Origin: Shewanella sp. Isolate11
GTDB lineage: Bacteria; Pseudomonadota; Gammaproteobacteria; Enterobacterales; Shewanellaceae
Length of the DNA: 64,000 nt
NCBI RefSeq assembly: GCF_022398315.1
Contig: NZ_JAKEVF010000003.1
Span: forward strand, 62,001-126,000
Direction of reading: 5' to 3'
Under the pieces are notes generated by a model that ran no database searches, was not told the DNA's origin, and saw only the letters and a list, made by a program, of their open reading frames with translations. Positions 48,080-58,843 of this stretch are shown in pieces (within the stretch, counting starts at the first letter, position 1; each line of letters starts with the position of its first letter). A program made the position numbers and the translations under genes.

Positions 48080-48492
48080 TTATACCAATCAAAGTAAATT
48101 AGTGAGCAGCCCGTTTGCAACAGAAAAGGGCGCAGGAAAAATTGTCGAGAACAAAGCGTAAATTGCAGTAACTAGTTAACCTGAACTCGGGATAACGAGT
48201 GTCGAAAAATCTAAATTTAACCAGCTAATTCAATGTTATAAAGGATTAGTTAAAAAAGAAAAGTCTATTTCCTGACTGAATGCGCAGATTTTTGGGCATA
48301 TCAAGGCGCTCTGTCGTACATCATAGCCAGCTATGGTTAGGCAGAGCAACGCAAAGAGGCACGCAAAGATGCCTATTCAGCGGCTCTGCTTATCCAGAGT
48401 TCAGGTTAGTTATTCTAATAATAAAATTTACCACACGTTTATCGGCGATTTTAACTAGCAAGAATGATCAGATAATTACTGCGATTGGTATT
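48080..48492 (+). mobile_element. MITE-like element (outer), interrupted by a second element
   Basis: The ends read TTATACCAATCAAAGTAAAT (left) and GATTGGTATTAA (right). Outside the insertion at 48179-48406 it matches the reverse complement of 11402-11582 throughout, about 180 bp in both copies. No coding sequence. It lies between the small membrane-protein gene and der. Confidence 0.8.
48179..48406 (+). mobile_element. Second MITE-like element nested in the first
   Basis: 228 bp with terminal inverted repeats ACCTGAACTCGGGATAA / TTATCCAGAGTTCAGGT (16 of 17 matching). It is flanked by a direct duplication TAGTTA at 48173-48178 and 48407-48412. The uninterrupted copy at 11.4 kb reads TAGTTA once at the same place, so the empty site is visible in this window. 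If the inverted repeat is extended by one base, the duplication becomes AGTT (4 bp). No transposase gene inside; the internal sequence contains GCAGAGC/GCTCTGC arms that can form a hairpin. Confidence 0.85.
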
Positions 48493-48520
48493 AAACACAG
48501 AAGGAATATCATCTGCTAAA

Positions 48521-48556
48521 AAACAAAAAGGCCAGCGTGCAAGCTGACCTTTTAGG
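48521..48556 (-). terminator. Intrinsic terminator of der
   Basis: AAAAGGTCAGC/GCTGGCCTTTT stem (one G-U pair) followed by T-run on the minus strand, 33-60 bases after the der stop. Confidence 0.85.
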
Positions 48557-48588
48557 ATAAAACAGAAATCTCAACGCAGCCGAACAGC

Positions 48589-50058
48589 CTATTTCTTCTT
48601 ATCTTTAATATGACTCATCATACGCTTGCGGCGACGCTCTTGACTCACTGTAAGCTTCTTGCTGTTCATCCCCTCGAATGGGTTGCCGCCTTCTTGGAAA
48701 CGCACTTGAATCGGCGTCCCCATCACTTTCAGTGAGCGACGATAGTAATTCATCATGAAGCGTTTATAAGAATCTGGCAGCTTCTTAACCTGGTTACCAT
48801 GCACCACAACGATTGGCGGATTGTAACCACCCGCGTGAGCATATTTAAGCTTAACGCGACGACCGTTTACCAGCGGTGGCTGATGGTCATCCTGTGCCAT
48901 TTGCATGATACGAGTTAACATTGAAGTACTTACGCGGCGTGTTGCACTTTCATAAGCTTCCTGTACCGACTCGAACAGGTGCCCTACACCTGTGCCATGT
49001 AGCGCAGAAATAAAGTGAATACGGGCAAAATCGATAAAGCCAAGGCGTCTGTCTAGCTCGCTCTTCACTCTCTCTTTGATCTCTTGGTCGATACCATCCC
49101 ACTTGTTTACCGCAATCACCAATGCACGACCGGCATTTAGCGCGAAACCTAACAAGCCTAGATCTTGTTCTGCAATCCCTTCACGGGCATCGACAATCAA
49201 TAACACCACGTTGGCATCTTCAACCGCTTTTAGGGTCTTAATTACCGAAAACTTTTCGACAGTTTCGTGCACTTTACTACGACGACGAACCCCTGCGGTA
49301 TCGATAATCACATATTCCTGGCCATCACGCTCAAGAGGAATATAGATACTGTCTCTAGTGGTCCCCGGCTCATCGTAAACCACCACACGTTCTTCACCTA
49401 AAATACGGTTAGTCAGGGTAGATTTACCGACGTTTGGCTTACCAATAATAGCCAGTTTGATTGGCAGATCTTGCAGACGCTTCTGCTCTGCTTCCGCTTC
49501 CTCTTCGGTGTACTCCCGATCCTCCTCAGGCTCGACAGCATCCTCATCACGAGTCAGCCCCATGGCTTCGGCATAAGGTGTCAGTGCGTACTCAATCATA
49601 TTGGTTACGCCGCGGCCTTGTGAAGCCGCCATCTGGTAAACTTCACCTAAACCCAATGCCCAAAACTCAGCACAAGCCGAATCGGCATCAATGCCATCAA
49701 CCTTATTGGCAACAACGAATGTGGTCTTTTCTCGGCGACGTAGATGTTCGGCAATCGCTTCATCTGCGGCGGTTAAACCGGCGCGAGCATCAGTCAAAAA
49801 TAACACCACGTCCGCTTCTTCAATAGCGGCTAATGACTGTTCTGCCATGCGGGTTTCGATACCCTCTTCGGTACCATCAATACCGCCGGTATCAACCACG
49901 ATAAACTCGTAACCAGAAAGGTGAGCGCGGCCGTACTTACGATCCCGAGTCAATCCTGGGTAGTCTGCTACCAAGGCATCTCTGGTGCGCGTAAGACGAT
50001 TGAATAAGGTCGACTTACCTACGTTCGGTCGGCCAACGAGGGCCACAACTGGAATCAT
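48589..50058 (-). CDS. der: Ribosome biogenesis GTPase Der (EngA)
   Basis: 489 residues with two tandem GTPase domains, unique to the Der family: the first P-loop in [18 protein letters not shown] at the N-terminus, the second in [17 protein letters not shown] at about residue 210. An acidic linker ([20 protein letters not shown]) separates them, and a C-terminal KH-like domain (about 380-489) ends in a basic tail. It acts in 50S subunit maturation. It follows bamB with a terminator between. Confidence 0.97.
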   Translation of the reverse strand: MIPVVALVGRPNVGKSTLFNRLTRTRDALVADYPGLTRDRKYGRAHLSGYEFIVVDTGGIDGTEEGIETRMAEQSLAAIEEADVVLFLTDARAGLTAADEAIAEHLRRREKTTFVVANKVDGIDADSACAEFWALGLGEVYQMAASQGRGVTNMIEYALTPYAEAMGLTRDEDAVEPEEDREYTEEEAEAEQKRLQDLPIKLAIIGKPNVGKSTLTNRILGEERVVVYDEPGTTRDSIYIPLERDGQEYVIIDTAGVRRRSKVHETVEKFSVIKTLKAVEDANVVLLIVDAREGIAEQDLGLLGFALNAGRALVIAVNKWDGIDQEIKERVKSELDRRLGFIDFARIHFISALHGTGVGHLFESVQEAYESATRRVSTSMLTRIMQMAQDDHQPPLVNGRRVKLKYAHAGGYNPPIVVVHGNQVKKLPDSYKRFMMNYYRRSLKVMGTPIQVRFQEGGNPFEGMNSKKLTVSQERRRKRMMSHIKDKKK

Positions 50059-50100
50059 TTTCTTGCCTCTAATTACAAATCTTTTTGAAAATCTTAAATA

Positions 50101-50132
50101 AAAAGCCCCCAGAGCTAACGTCCGGGGGCCTT
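50101..50132 (-). terminator. Intrinsic terminator between bamB and der
   Basis: GGCCCCCGGA/TCTGGGGGC arms with a T-run on the minus strand, 20-50 bases after the bamB stop. It suggests der is only partly dependent on the upstream promoters. Confidence 0.75.
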
Positions 50133-50152
50133 AATAAACTATCAAGTTCGCC

Positions 50153-51337
50153 TTATGGAAGCGTTATTCTAGAAACCTCGCCATTACGGCTTTGTACATA
50201 GATTTTATCATTAATTACTAACGGCTGGCTAAATAAACCTGAACTATCCACTTCGACACGGCCAACTATTTTACCATCGGCGCGATTAATAAAGTGCAGA
50301 TAGCCTTCGAAATCGCCCACTACAATGTAATCTTTGAAAACCGCAGGTGCTGTCAATTCACGATTAGTTAGCTCGCTATTAGACCAGACTTCTAAACCAT
50401 TACGTCTATCAACGGCATAGATACGACCATGATCATCGACTAAAAACAAATTTAGGCCTGAAGAAGCGAGATCGTTAGTACTCGAGTATTTACGGCTCCA
50501 GACGATACGTCCAGTACGCAGCTCCATGGATACCAAGTTACCGTTATAACTTACGGCGTACAGGTTCTCACCCATTAGCAGTGGCTTCATATCCACGTCA
50601 GCCATACGAGTAAACTCGTTACCACCTTTAGGGGTATAGATAGGTTGTTCCCACGCCGCTTGGCCATTGTTTTTAATAACAACGGCAACTTTACCATCAG
50701 CGGTGCCAACGAAGAATCCACCCGCTTCGTATGAAGCTGAGCCCGTACCGCGCAAGGTTAAAGTGGGCAACTTACTCTCATAAGTCCACAGCTTAGTACC
50801 GTCATCGACATTAAATGCTTCTAAGGTGCCTGAACCTGTACTGACCACAACCACATCTTCACCAACGGTCGGAGCCGATAACAGTTCACCGCCGGCAATC
50901 ACATCCCACACAGGCTCGCCAGTCTCAGCGTTTAGCGCGGTTAAAAATCCGCTTTCACCACCAACAAAGACTTTGTCTCTGGCCGCTGTAATCCCAGCTG
51001 AAAGGCGGGCACCGTTGTTTTTAGTGAGAAAGCTTTCGCGAAATGACTCGCTGATATCGAGATCCCATACTTTCTCGCCGGTTTCTTCGTCAAATGCAAT
51101 GATCTCACCATAACGGTCGACCACATACAATTTGCCGTAACGCACTGCGGGGCGAAGCTTAGAGTAGAAGTCACCAATCCCACTACCGACATTGGCACTC
51201 CAACTCACTTCAGGAAAGACACTTGCCTCAATATTCGGCAATGGGCTAACTGGCTCTTCTGTATCACTCGATGAACAAGCAGATAACAAGCTCAAGCTCA
51301 GTCCGCACGCAACAACTGTTTTGCACCAAGACTTCAT
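50153..51337 (-). CDS. bamB: Outer-membrane assembly lipoprotein BamB
   Basis: 394 residues. A lipoprotein signal (ACGLSLSLLSACSSSDT, Cys about residue 21) precedes an eight-bladed beta-propeller with repeated PQQ-type blades: LYVVDRYGEIIAFDEETGEK, FLTALNAETGEPVWDV, IYAVDRRNGLEVWSN. It works with BamA in inserting outer-membrane beta-barrels. It lies in the conserved yfgM-bamB-der order. Confidence 0.97.
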   Translation of the reverse strand: MKSWCKTVVACGLSLSLLSACSSSDTEEPVSPLPNIEASVFPEVSWSANVGSGIGDFYSKLRPAVRYGKLYVVDRYGEIIAFDEETGEKVWDLDISESFRESFLTKNNGARLSAGITAARDKVFVGGESGFLTALNAETGEPVWDVIAGGELLSAPTVGEDVVVVSTGSGTLEAFNVDDGTKLWTYESKLPTLTLRGTGSASYEAGGFFVGTADGKVAVVIKNNGQAAWEQPIYTPKGGNEFTRMADVDMKPLLMGENLYAVSYNGNLVSMELRTGRIVWSRKYSSTNDLASSGLNLFLVDDHGRIYAVDRRNGLEVWSNSELTNRELTAPAVFKDYIVVGDFEGYLHFINRADGKIVGRVEVDSSGLFSQPLVINDKIYVQSRNGEVSRITLP

Positions 51338-51347
51338 GGGCAGTTCC

Positions 51348-51971
51348 TTATGCCTTGTTCAGGTTATCAAGCTTCATCTGAAGCGCTGGGCTCGTTGTTA
51401 CACCACCGTTATCGATCGCGGCTTGATAAGCACTCTTGGCTTTATCGGCATCACCTTGGCGAACGAGAAAATCACCTTTTAACTCATCACGCTGCACAGC
51501 AAATGCTGGCGCAGAAACTTGTTCTAGGGTTGCTAATGCTGTCGCAATTTGACCTTGCTCAGCTTGTACGCGCGCGAGACGAAGAGTGGCAACGGCCACT
51601 AAACCGTCGTCGGCTTTATCGGCCACAACCTGCTTTAACGATTGCTCTGCTTTAGCCAGATCACCCGCTTCAACAGCGGCTTTGGCAACAATAAGCTCAA
51701 GTAGTGCTTGGTAACCTTTTTGACCACTGTGGTCTTTGGCAAAGCTTTCAGCAGCAGCCAGCATAGATGCATCCGCTTTAACTGAACTGCTTACTGCTTG
51801 AAAAGTTTCAGATGCCGCTTCGGACTGCGCCACCTGATAATCTGAATAATAGTTCCAGCTATAAAGGCCGCCTAAACCAACAACGGCACCAATGACAATC
51901 GATTGTCCATAGTCTTTCCAGAACTGTTTGATAGCATCGACTTGTTGTTCTTCTGTGCTATAAATTTCCAC
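51348..51971 (-). CDS. yfgM: Inner-membrane TPR protein YfgM
   Basis: 207 residues. One N-terminal membrane helix (YGQSIVIGAVVGLGGLYSWN, about 21-40) anchors a periplasmic TPR_21 domain (AAESFAKDHSGQKGYQALLE, then LARVQAEQGQIATALATLEQ). In E. coli YfgM associates with the Sec translocon/PpiD and helps periplasmic chaperone hand-off. It starts 13 bases after hisS ends and its stop lies 10 bases before bamB, in a conserved co-transcribed block. Confidence 0.92.
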   Translation of the reverse strand: MEIYSTEEQQVDAIKQFWKDYGQSIVIGAVVGLGGLYSWNYYSDYQVAQSEAASETFQAVSSSVKADASMLAAAESFAKDHSGQKGYQALLELIVAKAAVEAGDLAKAEQSLKQVVADKADDGLVAVATLRLARVQAEQGQIATALATLEQVSAPAFAVQRDELKGDFLVRQGDADKAKSAYQAAIDNGGVTTSPALQMKLDNLNKA

Positions 51972-51984
51972 GTTTACTTCCCCT

Positions 51985-53256
51985 TTAAATCAGCTCTGCA
52001 ATGTAGGTTGCTAACGAATCCCGCGCAACGAGTTTTTGTTCTTTATCTTCACGCAGATATTTTACAGCTACTTGACCATTAGCAAGTTCATTCTCGCCGA
52101 TCAAAATAGCAATTTGTGCACCGCTCTTATCGGCACGCTTCATCTGCTTCTTAAAGTTACCGCCACCACAATGACTCATCACTTTAAGACCAGTAATTTC
52201 TCGCAATTGTTGAGCGACCTTAATCGCCTCAACTCGACAGTTATCACCCATGGCTGTCACATATACATCGACAGGACCACGAACATCATCGGTTAACTCT
52301 AAAGTTTCCAGCATCAACACGATACGCTCTAACCCCATGGCAAAACCAACGGCGGGTGTATCTTTACCGCCAAGTTGTCCCACAAGCCCGTCGTAACGAC
52401 CACCAGCTAAAACCGTGCCCTGTGCGCCTAAACTCTCTGTAACCCACTCAAAAACAGTGCGATTATAGTAATCTAAACCACGAACGAGACGCGGATTAAT
52501 TTTGTATTTGATACCAACGGCGTCAAGTAGTTCACATAAATGTGAAAAATGCGCTTTTGTCTCTTCGCCAAGATAGTCCATTAACTCTGGCGCATCAGCT
52601 AATAACGCCTGCACCTCAGGGTTTTTAGTATCTAATACTCGCAGTGGATTAGTGTACATACGGCGCTGACTATCCTCATCGAGCTGCTCTTTAAATTGCT
52701 CTAGGAAGGCAATCAAAGCATCACGATAGATGGCACGTTCGGCAGAATCGCCTAAGGTATTGAGTTCCAGCGTCACATGCTCGCTGATCCCCAGTTTTTG
52801 CCATAAACGCGCAGACATCATCAACACTTCGGCGTCAACATCGGCACTGCCGATACCATATACTTCAACACCAAATTGATTAAATTGACGGTAACGACCT
52901 TTCTGTGGACGTTCGTGACGGAACATAGGGCCCATATACCATAAGCGTTGCTCTTGGTTATACAACAGACCATGTTCATTACCAGCACGCACGGTCGAAG
53001 CCGTGCCTTCAGGGCGAAGCGTCAGGAAATCACCATTACGGTCGGCAAAGGTGTACATCTCTTTCTCAACGATGTCGGTCACTTCACCTATTGAACGCTT
53101 GAAAAGATCGGTACTTTCAACAATGGGCGTTCTAATTTCGCTGTATCCATAGGCGGCCACGGTATCACGTAAAACCGCTTCCAGTTTTTGCCATAAAGGA
53201 CTTTGTGTAGGCAGAATGTCGTTCATTCCGCGTATCGCTTGGATCTGTTTTGCCAC
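51985..53256 (-). CDS. hisS: Histidyl-tRNA synthetase
   Basis: 423 residues, class II synthetase. It charges tRNA-His. Motifs: N-terminal [20 protein letters not shown], the class II motif 2 region [16 protein letters not shown], then HisA-type [16 protein letters not shown] and motif 3 [14 protein letters not shown]. The C-terminal anticodon-binding domain is at about 325-423. It is co-directional between ispG and yfgM, with a terminator after ispG. Confidence 0.98.
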   Translation of the reverse strand: MAKQIQAIRGMNDILPTQSPLWQKLEAVLRDTVAAYGYSEIRTPIVESTDLFKRSIGEVTDIVEKEMYTFADRNGDFLTLRPEGTASTVRAGNEHGLLYNQEQRLWYMGPMFRHERPQKGRYRQFNQFGVEVYGIGSADVDAEVLMMSARLWQKLGISEHVTLELNTLGDSAERAIYRDALIAFLEQFKEQLDEDSQRRMYTNPLRVLDTKNPEVQALLADAPELMDYLGEETKAHFSHLCELLDAVGIKYKINPRLVRGLDYYNRTVFEWVTESLGAQGTVLAGGRYDGLVGQLGGKDTPAVGFAMGLERIVLMLETLELTDDVRGPVDVYVTAMGDNCRVEAIKVAQQLREITGLKVMSHCGGGNFKKQMKRADKSGAQIAILIGENELANGQVAVKYLREDKEQKLVARDSLATYIAELI

Positions 53257-53275
53257 TGTTAACTTGTCCGTAAAA

Positions 53276-53303
53276 TAAAAAAGCGCCTCGCATTATAGGC
53301 GCA
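53276..53303 (-). terminator. Intrinsic terminator after ispG
   Basis: GCGCC/GGCGC stem with a ten-base loop and TTTTTT on the minus strand, about 100 bases after the ispG stop and 20 before hisS. Confidence 0.7.
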
Positions 53304-53402
53304 ACATCAATAAACGCAAAACTGGCGACCAGCGCCAGTGACCTATGCCACAACCTAGGCAATATGGCTAAGTTGCTTTGCTAACTAAAACTGTTATTTC
53401 GA

Positions 53403-54518
53403 TTACTCATCGACATCAGTCGTCGGAATACGTGCATTCATGGTCGCAACCTTAGCACGGATCCTCGCCTCAAGCTGATCGACAATTTTATCATTATCAA
53501 AACGCTCTTTCTGGCGTACACCATCAGCATAGTAACCGCTCTTGCGATTACCACCAGTTAGGCCAATATCAGACACTAAAGCTTCACCAGGGCCATTGAC
53601 CACACAGCCGATAATCGACACGTCCATTGGTGTCACCACATCTTCAAGACGCTGTTCAAGTTCATTGACCGTTGCAATCACGTCGAATTCTTGGCGTGAG
53701 CATGATGGGCAGGCAATGAAATTAATCCCGCGAGAGCGAATGCGAAGCGACTTTAAGATATCAAAACCGACTTTAATCTCTTCAACTGGATCGGCAGCAA
53801 GGGAGATACGTAGCGTGTCGCCAATGCCTTCAGCCAATAACATGCCTAAACCCACGGCTGATTTCACTGAGCCTGCACGCGCACCACCAGCCTCAGTAAT
53901 CCCCAGATGCAACGGCTGTTTTATCTGTTTCGCCAATAAGCGATAAGATTCAACCGCAAGGAATACGTCTGAAGCTTTAACACTGACCTTGAACTGGTCG
54001 AAGTTAAGACGGTCGAGAATATCCACATGGCGCATAGCAGATTCAAGCAAGGCCTCTGGCGTTGGCTCTTTATATTTGTCCATCAGATCTTTCTCTAATG
54101 AACCACCATTAACCCCAATGCGGATGGGAATATTTTTGTCACGAGCACACTCAACAACGTTGCGAATACGCTCTTCGTTACCAATATTACCAGGATTAAT
54201 ACGCAAACAGTCGACACCATATTCAGCCACTTTAAGGGCAATACGGTAATCAAAATGAATGTCGGCAATGAGCGGAATATTGGTTTGCTGTTTAATCAGC
54301 TTGAAGGCTTCGGCGGCATCCATAGTCGGTACAGAAACTCGAACCAGATCGGCGCCAACTTTCTCTAAGGCGCGAATTTGAGCCACGGTAGCTTCGACAT
54401 CAGTAGTGCGAGTATTGGTCATCGACTGCACAGCAATCGGGGCACCATCACCGATTGGAACATCGCCCACATAAATACGTGTCGATGGGCGTCTAATGAT
54501 AGGAGACTCGTTGTACAT
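53403..54518 (-). CDS. ispG: 4-Hydroxy-3-methylbut-2-enyl diphosphate synthase IspG
   Basis: 371 residues. It converts MEcPP to HMBPP in the MEP isoprenoid pathway and holds a 4Fe-4S cluster. The N-terminal TIM barrel ([20 protein letters not shown]) is followed by the cluster domain with Cys in [12 protein letters not shown] and in [14 protein letters not shown]. Length matches E. coli IspG closely. It follows rodZ by 19 bases and precedes hisS. Confidence 0.98.
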   Translation of the reverse strand: MYNESPIIRRPSTRIYVGDVPIGDGAPIAVQSMTNTRTTDVEATVAQIRALEKVGADLVRVSVPTMDAAEAFKLIKQQTNIPLIADIHFDYRIALKVAEYGVDCLRINPGNIGNEERIRNVVECARDKNIPIRIGVNGGSLEKDLMDKYKEPTPEALLESAMRHVDILDRLNFDQFKVSVKASDVFLAVESYRLLAKQIKQPLHLGITEAGGARAGSVKSAVGLGMLLAEGIGDTLRISLAADPVEEIKVGFDILKSLRIRSRGINFIACPSCSRQEFDVIATVNELEQRLEDVVTPMDVSIIGCVVNGPGEALVSDIGLTGGNRKSGYYADGVRQKERFDNDKIVDQLEARIRAKVATMNARIPTTDVDE

Positions 54519-54537
54519 CTTAATTTACTCTTCTACT

Positions 54538-55485
54538 TCAAAGGTTGGCAGAACTAGTCACGGTTAATCTGGCCACTCTACCCTCAGGGTATTTTTCCAA
54601 ATCAACATCTTCGCCATTAATGCTTAATTTAAGCGACTGTGGAGCGCCTAATATAACCTCAAACGGCTCCTGACCAAAGACATTCAGTGCACTTCCGCCC
54701 ACCTTTAATCCATTCACTAAGGTTTTACCTTGTGAGTCAGTAATTTTGATCCAACAGTCATCAACAAGCTCCATTCTGAGCTTAGACTGCTCGGCTGAAG
54801 TTACAGTTAATGTAGCCGTATCTGCTTCAGCGGTACTGCTATTAGCCACTGTTGAATTAACTTCAGAATCAACAGGGCCATCAACTGGATTCTCACCACT
54901 AGCCGCTATCGGTTCAACACCAGTTTGAGCCTCACTGGTGCCATCAACTTGAGTTTGAGGAGCTTCAACATAAACAGGGGTATTTTGTCTGTCATCGAGT
55001 CCAATTTGTGCCACCTCTTCGGCGGTCAACTTAGACATATCGACACCCGTCATCATCTCTGATTTTTGTACCCACCACACCACTAATAACACTAACAAGA
55101 TGAAAAAGATAAAGTAGGTCACCATCATCAGGCGGCCTTCTTTCGCTTCGCGGGTGGTTTTACGAGAAAAGCTCTGCATTGAGGGCGCGTTAATCACAGG
55201 AAAATACTGTGCTAGTGCCGCTTCAATTGCTTGTTTATCGGCTTCGACAATACGGGCGTAATTTTTCACATAGCCTTTAACATAGGTAGCCGAGGCAATA
55301 TTAGAAAAATCATCTGACTCGATGTCTCTGACAATCGTCGGGCGTAAATGAAGCTGTTTGGCGACATTATCAATGCTTAGGCCTTTCGCTTCACGTGCCT
55401 GTTTAAGCAGCTCACCCAATTTAGGGACTGCTTCCTTTGAATTTTCGATCTCATCCGTGAGCATATCGATTTGTTTATCTGTCAT
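54538..55485 (-). CDS. rodZ: Cytoskeletal cell-shape protein RodZ
   Basis: 315 residues. The cytoplasmic HTH_25 domain (about 20-90: LGELLKQAREAKGLSIDNVA) binds MreB in the family. One membrane helix (MVTYFIFFILLVLLVVWWV, about 121-139) follows, then a Ser/Thr/Glu-rich periplasmic linker and a C-terminal DUF4115 domain (MELVDDCWIKITDSQGKTLV). Its ATG overlaps the pilW stop by one base (TAATG), so translation is coupled. Confidence 0.95.
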   Translation of the reverse strand: MTDKQIDMLTDEIENSKEAVPKLGELLKQAREAKGLSIDNVAKQLHLRPTIVRDIESDDFSNIASATYVKGYVKNYARIVEADKQAIEAALAQYFPVINAPSMQSFSRKTTREAKEGRLMMVTYFIFFILLVLLVVWWVQKSEMMTGVDMSKLTAEEVAQIGLDDRQNTPVYVEAPQTQVDGTSEAQTGVEPIAASGENPVDGPVDSEVNSTVANSSTAEADTATLTVTSAEQSKLRMELVDDCWIKITDSQGKTLVNGLKVGGSALNVFGQEPFEVILGAPQSLKLSINGEDVDLEKYPEGRVARLTVTSSANL

Positions 55486-56273
55486 TAGTGCATACTTGCT
55501 CGATATTGCTTGGCTTCATTGGAAGTAGGAAATTTAGCTAATAACAATATACCAAACTTCTTCACTGCTTCCGAATTGTTTAAGCCTTGCTCAATTTTAA
55601 TTCCTAGCCCCAGACTCGCTGCCGATTCAGGCACAACGCGATGAAAACGCGCTAAGCCATTTTTCGCCTCGGTATAGTTACCTAGCTCCAGTTCAATTTC
55701 AGCCAGTTCCAATAAGGAAACAGCGCGGCGAGCATCATAATTGAGGGCCATCTTAAAGTAGTGTTGTGCCTTGGTCAGATCGCCTGATTCACGCGAGCAG
55801 ATCCCCAAGTTTTCATAGCTGGATGCCGAACGGGTATATTTGGGCATTTTGACCGCGCGAAGGAACATCTCTTCAGATTGTTCATATTTTTTCTGCTGAC
55901 ACAAAAACACCCCGAAGTTATTCATCGAATCGCCGGTGGCATCACTGCTGTTAATTGCATTACGGTAGGATTGTTCGGTGAGTTCTAATTCACCAACAGA
56001 CTGATAGTAATAGGCTAAACCAATATGTACGGCTTCTAATTTCGGTGCATATTCCAGTGCTTTGTCCAAATTATACTTGGCCTGTTCACTGTTGCCTTTT
56101 TGCAGGTATGTTAAACCTAACTGTACTCGTTGACGAGCGGCAGCCACATTATCGAATTCGCGCTCCGTGATAGGGACATCGGTACCGCTATAGGTGCGCT
56201 CAGTTACGCAGCCCGACACCATGATAGATGTCAAAAGAATCAATATCGAAATTTTTGGCTTTTGGAGCATCAT
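55485..56273 (-). CDS. pilW: Type IV pilus biogenesis/stability lipoprotein PilW (PilF)
   Basis: 262 residues from the ATG at 56273; a TTG two codons earlier is possible. The signal (ISILILLTSIMVSGCVTERT) is a lipoprotein type, Cys at about residue 22. The body is a chain of TPRs (RVQLGLTYLQKGNSEQAKYN, then AVHIGLAYYYQSVGELELTE, YENLGICSRESGDLTKAQHY, and later repeats). PilW helps PilQ secretin assemble in the outer membrane. It lies between rlmN and rodZ, as in many gammaproteobacteria. Confidence 0.93.
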   Translation of the reverse strand: MMLQKPKISILILLTSIMVSGCVTERTYSGTDVPITEREFDNVAAARQRVQLGLTYLQKGNSEQAKYNLDKALEYAPKLEAVHIGLAYYYQSVGELELTEQSYRNAINSSDATGDSMNNFGVFLCQQKKYEQSEEMFLRAVKMPKYTRSASSYENLGICSRESGDLTKAQHYFKMALNYDARRAVSLLELAEIELELGNYTEAKNGLARFHRVVPESAASLGLGIKIEQGLNNSEAVKKFGILLLAKFPTSNEAKQYRASMH

Positions 56274-56305
56274 TAGCAAGCCTATCTATCTGCAGATACA
56301 ATAAG

Positions 56306-57427
56306 TTAGTCCATTGTGACTGAAATCTGACTTTCTTGCATGCGTTTTTTCGCTAAACGTTTAGTACGGTCTCTAATATCCCCAGCAAGCTGACCACAAG
56401 CTGCGTCAATATCATCACCACGAGTCTTACGCACAATGACAGTTAAGCCATATTCCATAAGTACTTTTGAGAAACGATCGATTCTTGAATTAGATGAACG
56501 TCCGTATGGCGAACCTGGATACGGGTTAAATGGGATCAAGTTAACCTTACAAGGTGTATCCTTCATTAACTTAGCTAATTCATGTGCTTGGTCTGTACTG
56601 TCATTGATATGATCTAGCATTACGTATTCAAGAGTAACACGACCTCGATTGGCATTAGACTTAGCCAAATAACGACGAATACCCGCTAAAAACTCTTGTA
56701 GCGGATACTTTTTATTTACCGGTACCAACACATCACGTAGCTCATCATTGGGTGCATGAATACTGACCGCCAATGCCACATCTAGATGGTCACCTAACTT
56801 ATCTAATGCGGGCACCACACCCGATGTAGAAACCGTCACGCGGCGTTTAGATAAACTAAAACCAAAATCATCAAGCATAATGTCGATAGCTGGGATCACG
56901 TTTTTAAGGTTAAGCAGTGGCTCACCCATGCCCATCATCACCACGTTAGAAATAGGACGATCGCCGGTTTCTTTTTGAAAGCCTAAGAAGTGCGATACGC
57001 GCCAGATCTGACCAACAATTTCAGAGACGGTCAAGTTACGGTTAAAACCTTGTTGGGCGGTTGAACAGAAAGTACATTCCAGTGCACACCCCACTTGAGA
57101 AGAGACACATAAGGTGGCGCGATCATCTTCAGGAATATAAACCGTTTCGACTTCTTGGCCATTACCCACGTTGATGGCAAATTTAATCGTACCGTCACTG
57201 GATTTTTGATAATTCGAGATCTCTGGTGCGATGATTTCACAGCGCTCGGATAGCTTGCCGCGCAATACCTTATTGATATTAGTCATCTGCTCGAAGTCAC
57301 TTACGCCAAAATGATAGATCCATTTCATCAATTGATCGGCACGAAATGGCTTTTCACCCATCTCGGAAAATAGCGCTCTTAATCCTTTACGATCAAGATC
57401 CAATAAATTGATTTTCTTCTCACTCAT
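56306..57427 (-). CDS. rlmN: 23S rRNA/tRNA adenine-C2 methyltransferase RlmN
   Basis: 373 residues from the ATG at 57427 ([20 protein letters not shown]), preferred over a codon seven residues further up. It is a radical-SAM enzyme that methylates C2 of A2503 in 23S rRNA and A37 in some tRNAs. The SAM cluster is in [15 protein letters not shown], and [13 protein letters not shown] and VSIHAPND follow. The second catalytic Cys lies near the C-terminus in [13 protein letters not shown]. First gene of the rlmN-pilW-rodZ-ispG block. Confidence 0.97.
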   Translation of the reverse strand: MSEKKINLLDLDRKGLRALFSEMGEKPFRADQLMKWIYHFGVSDFEQMTNINKVLRGKLSERCEIIAPEISNYQKSSDGTIKFAINVGNGQEVETVYIPEDDRATLCVSSQVGCALECTFCSTAQQGFNRNLTVSEIVGQIWRVSHFLGFQKETGDRPISNVVMMGMGEPLLNLKNVIPAIDIMLDDFGFSLSKRRVTVSTSGVVPALDKLGDHLDVALAVSIHAPNDELRDVLVPVNKKYPLQEFLAGIRRYLAKSNANRGRVTLEYVMLDHINDSTDQAHELAKLMKDTPCKVNLIPFNPYPGSPYGRSSNSRIDRFSKVLMEYGLTVIVRKTRGDDIDAACGQLAGDIRDRTKRLAKKRMQESQISVTMD

Positions 57428-57570
57428 TTCGACTAACCTCAACACCAAATCCTGCCACAGGGCGGCGAATTATACAGATACCTACAAATTTTAGCCAGCG
57501 GTGAAATAGTCTATGGTAGAATTACCCAAGGCTAATGTTGGCCGTTACTCGGAGTTATTTTACTTAATCC

Positions 57571-58716
57571 ATGATAACCCTTATTGTTATTATTGTTATT
57601 GCTATTGGAATTTCCTTCCTCTGTAGCGTATTCGAAGCTGTACTTTTATCTGTCACCCCAAGTTATATCGCTAATTTAAAAGAGCATCATCCGGCTGCGG
57701 CTCAGCGATTAAACCTTCAAAAAGAGAATGTCGAATCTCCTCTGGTGGCTATCCTCACTCTTAATACCATAGCACACACAGTAGGTGCCGCCGTCGCTGG
57801 TGCACAGGCTGCACGGGTATTTGGTGACGATATGTTAGGGGTATTTTCTGGGGTACTGACCTTCCTGATTTTGTTTTTCTCTGAGATCATCCCAAAAACC
57901 ATCGGTGCTAACTATTGGCGTCAACTCGCACCCAGCGTCTCATTAGCTCTTATATGGCTGGAACGTATCGTCAAACCGCTGATTTGGATGTCGCAAAAAG
58001 TCACTCAATTATTAGGTAAAAGCGATGATGGCCAATATATTCGACAAGAGATGAGCGCCATGGCAAGAATAGGTCATGAGTCGGGAGAGCTAGACGAGCA
58101 AGAGCTGAATATTTTGACTCAGATGTTATCCGTCAAAGAGATGCCCGTCACCGCCATTATGACGCCAAGAACCGTGATGTTCAGCCTCAACAGCGATATG
58201 ACACAAAAAGACTTTGCCGAGCAACATCAAAAGTGTCCATTCACTCGTATCCCTATCTTCGAGGAAGATCCAGATAACATCATTGGATACACCAATCGTA
58301 ATGCGGTATTACTGTCGGAGCGTAAAACCCCTGAAGCACCGATTTCAGCCCTGAAACGCAACTTGGTTATTGTGCCTGAAACGGCCAAAATCTTGCCGCT
58401 GTTTCAGTTGATGATTAAGCGCAATACCAAAATCGCCATGGTGGTCGATGAATATGGTAGCAACCAAGGTATTGTGACGCTTGAAGACATTATTGAATCC
58501 CTTTTAGGGCTGGAAATCGTCGACAGCAATGACCCAGTGACCGATATGCGTCAACTAGCTCGACGTCTATGGCGCCGCCGTATGACAGACAAAGGCATTC
58601 GTATCTCCGATGAAGGGGCTTTCGAAGCTCAAAGCAATGAAGATGACACATTTGATGACGAGAGTAACGATCATATTGGCGACGATAAGCCCGAAATGAT
58701 CCTCAATAAAAAGTAG
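57571..58716 (+). CDS. CNNM-domain membrane protein with CBS pair
   Basis: 381 residues. Four hydrophobic segments in the CNNM (DUF21) domain (about 1-150: LIVIIVIAIGISFLCSVFEA, then FLILFFSEIIPKTIGANYW). A CBS pair (about 190-320) follows, with TAIMTPRTVMFSLNSDM and YGSNQGIVTLEDIIESLLG. The protein ends in an acidic tail (EDDTFDDESNDHIGDDKPE). Relatives include Mg2+/Co2+ efflux proteins and so-called hemolysin C-like proteins. The C-terminal transporter-associated domain of CorC-type relatives seems absent. Single gene, divergent from rlmN. Confidence 0.9.
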   Translation: MITLIVIIVIAIGISFLCSVFEAVLLSVTPSYIANLKEHHPAAAQRLNLQKENVESPLVAILTLNTIAHTVGAAVAGAQAARVFGDDMLGVFSGVLTFLILFFSEIIPKTIGANYWRQLAPSVSLALIWLERIVKPLIWMSQKVTQLLGKSDDGQYIRQEMSAMARIGHESGELDEQELNILTQMLSVKEMPVTAIMTPRTVMFSLNSDMTQKDFAEQHQKCPFTRIPIFEEDPDNIIGYTNRNAVLLSERKTPEAPISALKRNLVIVPETAKILPLFQLMIKRNTKIAMVVDEYGSNQGIVTLEDIIESLLGLEIVDSNDPVTDMRQLARRLWRRRMTDKGIRISDEGAFEAQSNEDDTFDDESNDHIGDDKPEMILNKK

Positions 58717-58843
58717 TCACACCACCAGTCGCAGACCCATTTAGCAATAGTTAATTAAGTCTGCGACTGACACTTACGTTAATGCGACCCTTTCTCAACT
58801 AGTCCCACTAAGCTATACTGCTCGGCCCACTGAAGAGGCCTAC

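Noticed and set aside
48280-48519. 79-codon ORF across the nested MITEs
   Set aside because: It spans the inner element end and the outer element, so the frame is a by-product of the insertion; no family resemblance.
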